17,325 nt of DNA, taken from assembly GCA_030626365.1 (NCBI GenBank), contig DAOUPC010000016.1:1-17325 (forward strand). Direction: 5' to 3'. The DNA is from Paracoccaceae bacterium (GTDB lineage: Bacteria; Pseudomonadota; Alphaproteobacteria; Rhodobacterales; Rhodobacteraceae). The position numbers were made by a program, and so were the translations under genes. Below the pieces are notes generated by a model that was not told where the DNA came from, did not search any database, and was given only the letters and a program-made list of their open reading frames with translations. This document shows, in pieces, positions 1 to 8,825 of the stretch. The number at the start of each line of letters is the position of its first letter. The stretch's first letter is position 1.

Positions 1-1566
1 CAGTTGTTTCCACCACAGCGATGTGGGTGAATCGATTGAATAACCACCGCCAATGAAATCAAGCGACAGACCGAACATCATCGGGGCCAGCCCGGCCATG
101 GTGGTGATCGTGGTCAGCAGGACGGGGCGGATACGTGCCTCGGCGGTGCGCACGATGGCCTCGATCCGGGGCATGTAACGCGAATATTCCTGATAGGTGT
201 CGATCAGCACAATGTTGTTGTTCACCACGATCCCGGCCAGCGCCACAATGCCGGTGCCGGTCATGATGATCGAAAAGGGCTGTTGCATCACCATCATGCC
301 GATCAGCACGCCGGTGGTGGATAAAACCACGGCCAACAGCACCAGAACCGAATTGTAAAAGCTGTTGAACTGCGCCAGCAGGATGATGAACATCAACCCC
401 AGCGCCCCGGCAAACGCCTTGGACAAAAATGCGCCGGACTCGGCCTGTTCTTCCTGATCTCCGGTCCATTCCCAGGTGACTGAAGGGGCGAATGGTTTCT
501 TGTTCAGCCAGTCGCTTAGCAGGGCAATGCGTTCGTTGGGATTGATCGGCGTTATGCGGGCGGCGTCGGTGCTTAGCGCATCTTGTACTTCGTTCAGCGA
601 TGTGGCCCCGATTAGCGATACCAGCGTGAATTGCCCCCCCTTTGGGGTCTTCAGCACCGGGCCGGTGGCAACGGCCCCTTCGGGGATGGCCTGAACAATG
701 GCAAGGCGGGTTTGCGCGCCTGTCGCGCCATCAGTGACGACTTTGGACAGGCCCGTGGCCACGTCCGCCTTGACGTCGTAATAACGTTCCTGATCGATCC
801 GGGAAATCTTGGCCAGTTTTGCCACCGGTTCGCGGGTGATAAAGTTGGACAGCGGCACCAGCCCGTCGCGGGTGCGGACCTTAAGCGAATCCAGCGTGCT
901 TAGCACCCGGTCCTTGCGCGGCAGGCGCACGCGGATTTCGATCTCTTCGTCGGAACTGTCGACCCGCATGGTGTCCAGCAGGATACCGCGCGTGACCAGT
1001 TGCACCATTGCGCCCACGGTGGCCACATCGGCCCCGAACCGGCCCGCCTTTTGCACATCGACATTGATCTGCCAGTCGATGCCGGGCAGGGGCAGGGTGT
1101 CCTCGATCAGTACCAGCCCCGGTGTTTCGTCAAACCGGGCGCGGGCCATTCTGGTGGCGGCCGCCAATGCGTCCCGGTCACCGCCCTTAAGGCGCAGATG
1201 CACCGCCTTGCCGGATGCAGGCCCCTTTTTCAGGCTCAGGATTTCGGCCTCGAACCCCGCCAGTACGGCCAGCCTTTCGTTCAGTTCACCGATCACGAAA
1301 TTGCCGTCAAAGGCGGGGGCCGTCACGTCCCGTTCCAGCAAATCAAAGAACCAGCGTTCGCGCGCCGTGGGGCGGTCTTCCCACGGGATCAGTTCGAACT
1401 GGACCTGGCCAACGGTGTCCTGTGGCGTCTGCTGGCCCGGTCCCCCGGTATCCAGCCCGCCATCGCCGGCAAAGGCAAACACGTTGATCACCGCCGGGTG
1501 GTCACTGATTGCTGCCTCGACCTGGCGCACCATGTTGTCGGCTTCGGTCAGGGATATGTTGCCGCG
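1..1566 (-). pseudogene. RND efflux transporter permease, C-terminal part, continued after a -1 frameshift and cut by the window edge
   Basis: This is the downstream continuation of the same pump gene. It is shifted by one base relative to the N-terminal part and open without a stop from 1566 to position 1 (522 codons). Reading on from FVRAR in this frame gives GNISLTEADNMVRQVEAA, a normal start for the second RND porter half. It continues through the second periplasmic domain and into TM8-TM11. The TM10 signature GIVVNNNIVLID lies at about 199-234, and the segment after it (RPVLLTTITTMAGL) is also typical. The last residues before the edge are GGGYSIDSPTSLWWKQL, so only a short C-terminal end is missing. 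No independent start with a ribosome site is evident, so it is probably not translated alone. If the missing base is a sequencing error, this and the preceding entry are one intact gene of more than 1,160 codons. Confidence 0.8.
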
Positions 1567-3499
1567 CGCGCACGAATATGGTGGCCTGTTCGGGTTCGGA
1601 TGCGACAAAGAATTCGACCCCACGGGTATTGGCGGGGAAAAGAACAAAGCCGATATAGAACACGCCGGCGAAAATGGTGCCGATTGCCACGATTGGCATG
1701 ATCGGGTTGCCGGCGATGAACTTGGTGAACAGGCCAAACGGTGTGTGCCTGTGGCCCGAATTGATCCGGGTCCGGCGCCGTTCGATCCGCGCCGCGCCCA
1801 GTGTGACTGAGGCCGAAAACGACCCGAACAGGAACACGACCACCCCGGCCAGCATTCCGGCCACACCCGGCACCGCCCCTGCCGGCAACAGATAGGCCGG
1901 GTTCAGTATCTGCATCGCGCCCAGGAACATCGCATACATCGCCGGTGGCACCAGTGCCGCGCGCACCACCCAAGGCAGGCGGGCGCGCAGCACGTCCGAG
2001 ATGCTGACAAACAGCCGGGACATGCGCCCGGTCACCCCACCCATTACCGGCAAATATATCAGCGCCACAACCAGTGACGCCGACAGCACAAAGATAAGCG
2101 TGACCGGCAACATCCCCATGAACTGCCCCGGCACGCCGGGCCAGAACAGCATTGGCAGGAACGCGCACAGCGTGGTCGCGGTTGACGACACGATGGGCCA
2201 GAACATCCGCTGGGCCGCCTCGACATAGGCATGCATCGGGCCGATGCCGTCATTGATGCGTTTGTCGGCGTATTCAACCACCACAATCGCCCCGTCCACC
2301 AGCATACCGACCGCCAGGATCAGGCCAAACATCACGATGTTGGAAATTGTCACGCCCATCACGGCCAGAAACGCAAAGCACAACAGGAACGATGTGGGAA
2401 TGGCAAAGCCAACCAGCAACGCCGCCCGGCTGCCAAGCGACGCCAGCACCACGATCATCACTAGTGCCACAGCCGTCAGGACCGACCCTTCAAGCTGGCG
2501 CACCATCGAACCGACAACCCGGCTTTGATCGTTCGAGGTGCCTACCTGCACCGCCGCCTTCAGTTCGGGTGGCCATTTGGCGCGGGACTGATCCAGGGTC
2601 ACCTTGATCAGCGCCACGGTGTCCATCAGGTTGAAACCTTTGCGTTTGACCACCTGCAACGCCACGGTATTTTCGCCATCAAAGCGGGCGGTGCCCCGGC
2701 GGTCCTCAAAGGTGAAATTGATCTCGGCCAGCTCTCCCAGTGTCACGACCCGGTTGCCGTTGACCTTGACCGGAAGGTTATAGACATCGCGGGGTTCATC
2801 AAAGGATGACGGGATCTTGACCGAAAACCGGCCCTGATCGGTTTCGATTGCCCCGGCGGCGATCAGTTGGTTGTTGTTGCGCACCACATTGATCAGTTCA
2901 AGGGCGGTGACGTTATAGGCCTCAAGGCGCAGCGGGTCGATCACCACTTCAAGCATCTCGTCGCGGCTGCCGGCGATTCCGGCCTCAAGCACCGCATCCA
3001 GCGATTCCAGATCGTTCTGAAGTTCCTTGGCGACGCGGGCCATGGTGCGTTCCGGGACGGCCCCGGTCAGGTTGACGATGACAATGGGGAATTCGGAAAA
3101 GTTGATTTCGGAAATTGTGTACTGCTCGGCCCCGTCGGGGAAATCGGCCTTGGCCGAATTCATCGCGTCACGCACATCGGCCATGATCGCGGGCTTGTCC
3201 CAGCCGAATTCGAACTCAAGAAAGATACCGGCGTAATGCTCGGCCGCTGTGGCCGACATCTTTTTCAGCCCGTCCATATCGGCCAGTTCGGTTTCCATCA
3301 CCTTGACCAGCAGGCTTTCGCTGTCTTCGGCGGAAATGCCGGGGAAGGGGACCGAGATGAACAACCCCGGTATCTGGATATCTGGTTCACCTTCTTTTGG
3401 CAGGCTGGAATAGGCAAAGCCGCCAATCAGCAGGGTGATGGCGATAAAGGCCAGAATCATCCGGGCGCGCGAGGCGGCCCATGAAACGATTCCGATCAT
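1502..3499 (-). CDS. RND efflux transporter permease, N-terminal part (frame broken near 1564)
   Basis: This is the inner-membrane pump of a tripartite efflux system; RND pumps exchange protons for exported drugs or other compounds. The frame starts at 3499, overlapping the adaptor stop by ATGA, which implies translational coupling. Visible parts are TM1 at about residues 14-33, the first periplasmic porter region at about 40-335, and TM2-TM6 at about 338-488. TM4 contains GMLVDGAIVVVEY with one acidic proton-relay residue, D402, where many HAE pumps have two Asp. TM7 lies at about 598-621. An extra hydrophobic stretch at about 510-567 lies between TM6 and TM7. Authentic RND sequence ends at about R646 (FVRAR). 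The last 19 residues, to the stop at 1502, are out of frame, and the correct sequence resumes in another frame. The substrate cannot be told from sequence. The break is either a real mutation or a one-base sequencing error. Confidence 0.9.
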   Translation of the reverse strand: MIGIVSWAASRARMILAFIAITLLIGGFAYSSLPKEGEPDIQIPGLFISVPFPGISAEDSESLLVKVMETELADMDGLKKMSATAAEHYAGIFLEFEFGWDKPAIMADVRDAMNSAKADFPDGAEQYTISEINFSEFPIVIVNLTGAVPERTMARVAKELQNDLESLDAVLEAGIAGSRDEMLEVVIDPLRLEAYNVTALELINVVRNNNQLIAAGAIETDQGRFSVKIPSSFDEPRDVYNLPVKVNGNRVVTLGELAEINFTFEDRRGTARFDGENTVALQVVKRKGFNLMDTVALIKVTLDQSRAKWPPELKAAVQVGTSNDQSRVVGSMVRQLEGSVLTAVALVMIVVLASLGSRAALLVGFAIPTSFLLCFAFLAVMGVTISNIVMFGLILAVGMLVDGAIVVVEYADKRINDGIGPMHAYVEAAQRMFWPIVSSTATTLCAFLPMLFWPGVPGQFMGMLPVTLIFVLSASLVVALIYLPVMGGVTGRMSRLFVSISDVLRARLPWVVRAALVPPAMYAMFLGAMQILNPAYLLPAGAVPGVAGMLAGVVVFLFGSFSASVTLGAARIERRRTRINSGHRHTPFGLFTKFIAGNPIMPIVAIGTIFAGVFYIGFVLFPANTRGVEFFVASEPEQATIFVRARQHIPDRSRQHGAPGRGSNQ

Positions 3500-4815
3500 T
3501 GCGATGCCTCTTGTCTGGTCGGATTCTTGGCCAGATTCTTGGCGGGGGTCGAAGTCTTGGCCGAAGTCAGGGCCGAAGTTACTGCGGGGGCCCAGGTCGG
3601 GGTCACCAGAACCCCTGCGGTAACAAAGTCCTGGCCCATGACGATCACATTGGCCTGTTCCGGCAGGCCGCTGACCCAGATGCCGTCAATATCATCCCGG
3701 ATCAGTTTGACGGGATTGAACCCGACTATGTTGCCATCTTTGACAATCCGCACCCCCAACTGGCCATCATTGTTCAGCGTCAGCGCCGATTGTGGCAACC
3801 GGTGTGCCAATACCCCGTCCGCCGAAATCAGGATGGCCGCCGTCTGGCCGTCGCGGATTTTCAGGTCGGGGTTGGGCACCGATATTTCGGCCCTGAAGGT
3901 GCGGGTGGTCGGATCGGCCGACCGGCTAAGGAAAATCACCTGCCCCCGCACCTGTAGCCCGGTGGCCAGTTCCGCCCCCGCCAGCGCGCCCACCCTGATC
4001 CGGTCAACCTGTGCTTCGGGTACGAACCCAACCAGCTTGATCGGGTCAAGCTGGATAACGGTGGCGCATAGGGCACCGGGTTGCATCAGGCTGCCCAGTT
4101 CGGCGGCGTCCGATTCCAACAGCCCCTCGAACGGGGCGGTGATGGTCAGCCGGTCAATCTCTCGCTTGGCGGCGACCACGTGGGCGGCGGCGGCCTCGAT
4201 GCCGGCGCTTGCGGCCTCCAGCCCCGATTCTGCCGACTTTATGCCTGCCTGCGCCGTGGCGACCGCGGCCTTGGTGGCCACCAGACGGGTTTCAGAGGCA
4301 TAGCCCCCCTTGGACAGCTTTTCGGCGGCATTGTTGTTGATTAGCGCCTCTTGCAGGCGTGCCTTTGCCTCTTGCAGGCGTGCCTTGGACACCGGCACGC
4401 GGCTTTTGGCCTCGCTCAGGCGGGCGTTGGCCTCGTTCAGGCTGGCGTTGCGGGCACCGGGGGCAAGCTGGCACAGCAAGGCACCTTTTTGCACGAATGC
4501 CCCCCTGCGAAGTGGTTCCGAGATGACCATGGCCGAGGTCTCCGCGCGCACCTCGACCTGGCGCGCGGCTTCGGTCTGGCCGCGCAGGATGACGGCGCTG
4601 TCGATGGTCCGGGCTGTGCTGCGCTGTACAACGACACCGATTCTTGCGGGTTCGGGGGCAGCAATGGCGGCGGGTTCGGTACTGGTCTGTGTGGTTCCGG
4701 CCTGCTGCGCCGTCGCGTCGCCCAATGCAAAAGCCAGCAGGGCGTCGCGCTCGAATACCGCCAGATACAATACGGTGGTGACCACAATCGCAGTAAGCAA
4801 TGGTATAAGTCGCAT
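3496..4815 (-). CDS. RND efflux periplasmic adaptor (membrane fusion protein, HlyD/AcrA-like)
   Basis: The protein (439 aa) would bridge the RND pump to an outer-membrane channel. It has a membrane anchor at about residues 5-21 and a lipoyl half-motif near 78-120. An Ala/Glu/Lys-rich coiled-coil hairpin at about 122-222 includes the duplicated heptad ARLQEAK. The returning lipoyl half (LTITAPFEGLL) is at 223-233, and beta-barrel and membrane-proximal domains run to about 405. The tail from about 409 is rich in Ala, Thr, Ser, Lys and Pro and looks unstructured. I chose the ATG at 4815 because GAGAGG sits 7 bases upstream and the signal anchor begins at once; an upstream start at 4908 would add 31 basic residues before the anchor. 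The TGA stop overlaps the pump ATG (ATGA). It has no lipobox Cys. The family is clear but the specific pump system is not. Confidence 0.9.
   Translation of the reverse strand: MRLIPLLTAIVVTTVLYLAVFERDALLAFALGDATAQQAGTTQTSTEPAAIAAPEPARIGVVVQRSTARTIDSAVILRGQTEAARQVEVRAETSAMVISEPLRRGAFVQKGALLCQLAPGARNASLNEANARLSEAKSRVPVSKARLQEAKARLQEALINNNAAEKLSKGGYASETRLVATKAAVATAQAGIKSAESGLEAASAGIEAAAAHVVAAKREIDRLTITAPFEGLLESDAAELGSLMQPGALCATVIQLDPIKLVGFVPEAQVDRIRVGALAGAELATGLQVRGQVIFLSRSADPTTRTFRAEISVPNPDLKIRDGQTAAILISADGVLAHRLPQSALTLNNDGQLGVRIVKDGNIVGFNPVKLIRDDIDGIWVSGLPEQANVIVMGQDFVTAGVLVTPTWAPAVTSALTSAKTSTPAKNLAKNPTRQEASQ
4346..4387 (-). repeat. 21-bp in-frame tandem duplication in the adaptor coiled coil
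   Basis: Two adjacent copies of a 21-base unit (4346-4366 and 4367-4387) differ only at the last base. Because 21 is a multiple of three and of a coiled-coil heptad, the duplication adds exactly one heptad (ARLQEAK then ARLQEAL) to the alpha-hairpin of the adaptor. Confidence 0.85.
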
Positions 4816-4917
4816 AATGCGCCTCTCTCGAATTAGTCGGGCAGTTCCGAAAATGCGCCTTGGAAATATACGCCTGCCCAAGCACCGACATAAGGTACAT
4901 ATAGGCATTGTCCAGAC

Positions 4918-4938
4918 TAAACTAACCAGTTCAGTTTA
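4918..4938. promoter_or_regulatory. Pseudo-palindrome, candidate TetR-type operator for the efflux operon
   Basis: A 21-bp site centred on 4928 has outer arms TAAACT and AGTTTA, with 8 of 10 symmetrical base pairs matching. A second, overlapping symmetry, ACTxAACT....AGTTxAGT, spans 4916-4935. It lies about 100 bp upstream of the adaptor start, in an AT-rich patch of otherwise GC-rich DNA. Promoter-like hexamers for the minus strand fall next to it (TGGACA at 4914-4909; weak -10 candidates near 4893-4887). RND operons are commonly repressed by TetR-family proteins bound at such sites. No regulator gene is present in this window, so the binding protein is inferred only. Confidence 0.45.
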
Positions 4939-4991
4939 AACTTTTTGTGCATTCAGTACAAGTTACAGTGCGATTGCGGCTTTGGTTCCAC

Positions 4992-5020
4992 TTGGCTTGG
5001 CCCGACAGGCACGTTAATAG
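4992..5020 (+). promoter_or_regulatory. Candidate sigma-70 promoter for yfgM-bamB-der
   Basis: TTGGCT (4992-4997) and TAATAG (5015-5020) are separated by 17 bp, upstream of the YfgM-like start at 5142. This is the best match in the divergent region. The -35 box has two mismatches to consensus, so the call is tentative. Confidence 0.35.
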
Positions 5021-5141
5021 AGGTCAATTCGGTCCAAATACGGGCCACAATAGGGCCAGACGGGTCAGCGACAGAACCGGCAGGGCATTCTTGGGTGCGA
5101 ACCGGGGGATGTGCGACCGGGAATGGCATCAGGGGCAGAAC

Positions 5142-5819
5142 ATGAGCGATACAGATACATTCATCGACGAAGTGACCGAAGAGGTCCGGCGCGACCGACT
5201 TTTCTTGCTGTTCAAGCGGTATGGGTGGATTGCGGCCGTGGTCATTGTGCTGATCGTCGGCGGGGCGTCCTATAACGAATACACCAAGGCGTCCGATCGG
5301 GCCGCGGCGGAAAAGCTGGGCGATGACATCATCGTGGCGCTGGCCAACAACGATACAGCCGGGCGTGCCACCGGGCTGGCTGAAATTACCGCAGACACGC
5401 CGGGTGGCGCGGTGGTCCTGCAATTCATGGTTGCCGCCGCGCAGGCCAACTCTGATCAGGTCCCGGTTGCGGTGAGCAGCCTGCAAGCGATTGCCGGCAA
5501 TGCGGAACTACCGTCGATCTATCGCCAGATTGCCACGTTCAAGGCGCTGACATTGCAGGGTGATACCTTGCCTGCCGCCGAGCGGCGTCAGCAATTCGGT
5601 GCGCTGGCCCAACCCGGCGCCCCGCTGCGCCTGCTGGCCGAAGAACAACTGGCCCTGATTGACATTTCGCAAGGGCAGACAGATCCGGCCATTGCGCGCC
5701 TTCAGGCGATCCTGCAGGATGCCGAAGCCAGCTCTGACTTGCAACAACGGGCCGCACAAGTGATTGTGGCCCTGGGTGGGGTGCCGGAAATCAGGTCCGG
5801 CATTCAGGATCAGGGCTGA
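5142..5819 (+). CDS. YfgM-like tetratricopeptide-type membrane protein
   Basis: The protein (225 aa) has a short charged N-terminal cytoplasmic segment, one membrane helix at about residues 28-45 (YGWIAAVVIVLIVGGASY), and a long helical Ala/Gln-rich C-terminal domain. That layout is typical of the YfgM family (tetratricopeptide-like, formerly DUF2133). In E. coli, YfgM associates with the Sec translocon and PpiD and its gene lies directly before bamB and der; the same order here supports the call. I chose the ATG at 5142 because an AGGGG ribosome site lies about 7 bases before it; the frame is open further upstream, but that part shows no conserved features. A role helping secreted or outer-membrane proteins is inferred from family and context. 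Confidence 0.8.
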   Translation: MSDTDTFIDEVTEEVRRDRLFLLFKRYGWIAAVVIVLIVGGASYNEYTKASDRAAAEKLGDDIIVALANNDTAGRATGLAEITADTPGGAVVLQFMVAAAQANSDQVPVAVSSLQAIAGNAELPSIYRQIATFKALTLQGDTLPAAERRQQFGALAQPGAPLRLLAEEQLALIDISQGQTDPAIARLQAILQDAEASSDLQQRAAQVIVALGGVPEIRSGIQDQG

Positions 5820-5899
5820 ATCAAGGCTAATCAAGGCACCCGGACAACGGGTCCGTATGACGGGCAGACAGTCGTTACAGGAAGGCAGGACAGAGGCAG

Positions 5900-7228
5900 A
5901 TGAATACCGCGTTTCCCCCTTTTCGTGCAGGGTTGACCCTGCTGAGTGGTGCCGCACTTTTGTTGCTGGCCGCCTGCGCCGAAAAAGAACGAATCCTGCC
6001 CGGCGAACGCGAAGACATTCGCGCCACGGGCGAGGTGGTGGCCACAGCTGAAAACAGCTCCAGCCCGATCAGCCTTCCGGGGCAAAGCGTTAATCGTGAC
6101 TGGGCACAGTCGTTTGGCACCCCGGCATATCGTGTTGCCCATCCGGCCCTGCGTCCCGAGCCCCAGTTGATCTGGGCCGTGCCGATCGGTTCCGGGGACG
6201 GGCGGCGCGCGCGTATCACGGCCGATCCGGTCGTGGCAGGCGGGCTGATCTATACGCTGGACAGCGGCGCGCGCGTGTCGGGCGTTACGCCATCCGGCAC
6301 CGTCGCCTGGAGCACCGACCTGATCCCCCCCGAGGATGACGAAGGCGACGCCACAGGGGGCGGCATGGCCTATGATGGTGGCGTGCTTTATGTGTCGTCC
6401 GGGTTTGGCCTGTTGACGGCGCTGGACGCCAAATCCGGGGCCGTGCGCTGGCAGCAGCGGCTTGAGGCGACCGGCAGCGGTCAGCCGCTGGTGCAGAACG
6501 GGTTGATCTATCTGGTGGCCGGGGATGATGCCGGCTGGGCGATTGAAACCAAGACCGGGCGCATCGCCTGGCAAATTCAGGCAACGCCATCGCCGTCCAA
6601 CGTGCTGGGCGCACCGGCCCCGGCGATTGCCGGCGATCTGGCGGTGTTTGCCTTTGGGTCGGGTGATCTGATTGCCTCGTTCCGCCGTGGCGGGTTGCGC
6701 CGCTGGTCGGCCAGCGTGTCGGGCCAGCGCAAGGGCGTGGCGCGCTCACGTATCGGCGATGTCACCGGTTCCCCGGTCGTGGTGGGGCGCACGGTTTATG
6801 TGGGCAACCATTCGGGGCGTACCGTTGCCATGTCAATTGACCTTGGCGAACGGCTGTGGACGGCCGAAGAGGGCGCGCTTGGCCCTGTCTGGCCAGTTGG
6901 CGGCAGCCTGTTCCTGGTGTCGGATTCCGGTCATCTGGTGCGTCTGAACGCCTCGGACGGGCGCCGTATCTGGGCGGTGGACCTGCCCGGCAACGTCAAG
7001 GACAAGCCACGCAAACGTGGGCCGTCCTATGCGCAATACGGGCCGGTTCTGGCGGGCGGGCGGGTGATTGTCCCCTCAAGCGACGGGTTCATCCGGTTCT
7101 TTGCCCCCGAAGATGGGCGCCTGACGGCCACGGTGCCGATTCCCGGTGGGGCCTCTACCGGACCGGTGGTGGCGGGCAGTACGCTTTATGTGGTTGGTGC
7201 GGATGGCAAACTGTATGCTTTCCGATAG
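5900..7228 (+). CDS. bamB: Outer membrane protein assembly factor BamB (PQQ-like beta-propeller lipoprotein)
   Basis: BamB is a periplasmic lipoprotein of the BAM complex, which folds beta-barrel proteins into the outer membrane. The protein has 442 aa. It begins with a lipoprotein signal peptide ending in the lipobox LLAAC, with the lipidated Cys at residue 26. After a linker come repeated PQQ-type blades, seen as alternating 'GxxIY/VxxxxGxxxALDxxxGxxxW' strands, for example LIYTLDSGARV, VLYVSSGFGLLTALDAKSG, RTVYVGNHSGRTVAM, SLFLVSDSGHLVRLNASDG and LYVVGADGKLYAF at the very end. Propeller closure at the C-terminus indicates a full-length gene. It lies 80 bp after the YfgM-like gene and 49 bp before der, so all three are probably one operon. 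The gap before it contains a 10-bp direct tandem repeat (5819-5838). Confidence 0.9.
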   Translation: MNTAFPPFRAGLTLLSGAALLLLAACAEKERILPGEREDIRATGEVVATAENSSSPISLPGQSVNRDWAQSFGTPAYRVAHPALRPEPQLIWAVPIGSGDGRRARITADPVVAGGLIYTLDSGARVSGVTPSGTVAWSTDLIPPEDDEGDATGGGMAYDGGVLYVSSGFGLLTALDAKSGAVRWQQRLEATGSGQPLVQNGLIYLVAGDDAGWAIETKTGRIAWQIQATPSPSNVLGAPAPAIAGDLAVFAFGSGDLIASFRRGGLRRWSASVSGQRKGVARSRIGDVTGSPVVVGRTVYVGNHSGRTVAMSIDLGERLWTAEEGALGPVWPVGGSLFLVSDSGHLVRLNASDGRRIWAVDLPGNVKDKPRKRGPSYAQYGPVLAGGRVIVPSSDGFIRFFAPEDGRLTATVPIPGGASTGPVVAGSTLYVVGADGKLYAFR

Positions 7229-7277
7229 GGACAGATTGGGGTAAGGGGGGCACCTGACACTCTCGAAAGTTTCTGCC

Positions 7278-8738
7278 ATGTCCTTTACTCTTGCTATCGT
7301 GGGCCGCCCTAATGTGGGCAAATCCACCCTGTTCAACCGCCTTGTGGGCAAACGCCTGGCGTTGGTCGATGACCAGCCCGGGGTGACGCGTGACCTGCGT
7401 GAAGGGGCGGCGCGTCTGGCCGATCTGCGCTTTACCGTGATCGATACGGCCGGCCTGGAAGAGGTCACCGATGATTCGCTTCAGGGCCGTATGCGCCGGC
7501 TGACCGAACGCGCGGTCGATATGGCCGACATCTGCCTGTTCATGATCGATGCCCGCGCCGGGGTGACCCCCACCGATCAGGTATTTGCCGAAATCCTGCG
7601 CAAACGATCCGCACATGTGATTTTGGTGGCCAACAAGGCCGAAGGCATCGCCACCAATGCCGGGGTGATGGAGGCGTACTCACTTGGGCTGGGCGAACCT
7701 ATTGCGCTGTCGGCCGAGCATGGCGAGGGGCTGAGCGATCTTTATTCGCAACTGATGCCGCTGGCGGATGAATTCGACGCCAACAAGGACGAGGGCACCC
7801 CCGAAACCGACATACCTGTCTCGGACGAGGAAGAAGATCAGGATTACGCCGTACCAACCGAGGCCAAGCCGCTTCAGGTGGCCGTGGTCGGGCGCCCCAA
7901 CGCGGGCAAATCCACCCTGATCAACCAGATTCTGGGCGAAGACCGCCTGTTGACCGGTCCCGAGGCCGGCATCACCCGCGATGCCATATCCCTGCGCACC
8001 ATCTGGGATGGCACGCCGATGCGGATTTTCGATACCGCCGGTATGCGTCGCAAGGCCAAGGTGCAGGAAAAGCTTGAGAAACTGTCGGTCAGTGACGGGC
8101 TGCGTGCGGTCAAGTTTGCCGAAGTCGTGGTGGTTCTGCTGGACGCCGAAATCCCGTTCGAGCAACAGGATCTGCGCATTGCCGACCTGGCCGAACGCGA
8201 AGGGCGCGCGGTGGTGGTTGCGGTCAACAAATGGGACGTCGAGCCGGAAAAACAGGCCAAGCTGCGTGATTTGCGCGAAAGTTTTGAACGGTTGCTGCCG
8301 CAGTTGCGGGGCGCGCCACTGGTCACTGTTTCGGCCAAAACCGGCCGGGGGCTGGACCGCCTGAACGAGGCAATCCTGAGCGCCTATGCGGTCTGGAACC
8401 GCCGGATTGCGACGGCGGCGCTGAACCGCTGGCTGACGGGGATGCTGGAAAAGCACCCGCCGCCCGCACCGGCGGGCAAACGGATCAAGCTGCGTTACAT
8501 GACCCAGGTCAAGGCCCGCCCGCCGGGATTCGTGGTGATGTGCAGCCACCCCGACAAGATGCCCGCCAGCTATACCCGCTATCTGGTGAACGGGCTGCGC
8601 AACGACTTTGACATGCCCGGCACACCGATTCGCCTGTTCCTGCGTTCGCAGTCGGATAAGAACCCCTATAAGGGGCGCAAGAAAAGCGGGCCGTCCAAGC
8701 TGCGCAAGCATATCGAAGGGCACCGTCAGGACCGTTAG
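7278..8738 (+). CDS. der: Ribosome assembly GTPase Der (EngA)
   Basis: Der is a cytoplasmic GTPase with two tandem G domains that is needed for maturation of the 50S ribosomal subunit. The protein has 486 aa. The first G domain has its P-loop GRPNVGKST at residues 9-17, then DTAG and NKAE. The second has its P-loop GRPNAGKST at 205-213, then DTAGMRRK, NKWD and SAK. The C-terminal part from about residue 390 is the KH-like domain, ending in a basic tail (YKGRKKSGPSKLRKH). The linker between the G domains is unusually acidic (SDEEEDQD). The start at 7278 lies directly before the first beta strand leading to the P-loop. No strong ribosome site precedes it, which is compatible with translation from the bamB transcript. 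Confidence 0.97.
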   Translation: MSFTLAIVGRPNVGKSTLFNRLVGKRLALVDDQPGVTRDLREGAARLADLRFTVIDTAGLEEVTDDSLQGRMRRLTERAVDMADICLFMIDARAGVTPTDQVFAEILRKRSAHVILVANKAEGIATNAGVMEAYSLGLGEPIALSAEHGEGLSDLYSQLMPLADEFDANKDEGTPETDIPVSDEEEDQDYAVPTEAKPLQVAVVGRPNAGKSTLINQILGEDRLLTGPEAGITRDAISLRTIWDGTPMRIFDTAGMRRKAKVQEKLEKLSVSDGLRAVKFAEVVVVLLDAEIPFEQQDLRIADLAEREGRAVVVAVNKWDVEPEKQAKLRDLRESFERLLPQLRGAPLVTVSAKTGRGLDRLNEAILSAYAVWNRRIATAALNRWLTGMLEKHPPPAPAGKRIKLRYMTQVKARPPGFVVMCSHPDKMPASYTRYLVNGLRNDFDMPGTPIRLFLRSQSDKNPYKGRKKSGPSKLRKHIEGHRQDR

Positions 8739-8825
8739 GATCTGACCCCGGGGCTGTATTCGTCTGGGAAATGGCGGGGAATTGGGTGTATGATTGCCCA
8801 AAGGCCGGATTTTTCGGGGGTAAAC

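Larger units (their letters stand above)
4816..5141. other. Divergent intergenic region between the efflux operon and the yfgM-bamB-der cluster
   Basis: This 326-bp stretch has no convincing gene; short frames here lack ribosome sites and family resemblance. It holds the adaptor's Shine-Dalgarno (GAGAGG), the pseudo-palindrome at 4918-4938, and a candidate promoter for the rightward genes at 4992-5020. Confidence 0.6.

Noticed and set aside
809..1810. 333-codon plus-strand open frame across the pump frameshift
   Set aside because: It is antisense to the RND gene, has a low-complexity Ser/Arg-rich translation and no recognisable domain.
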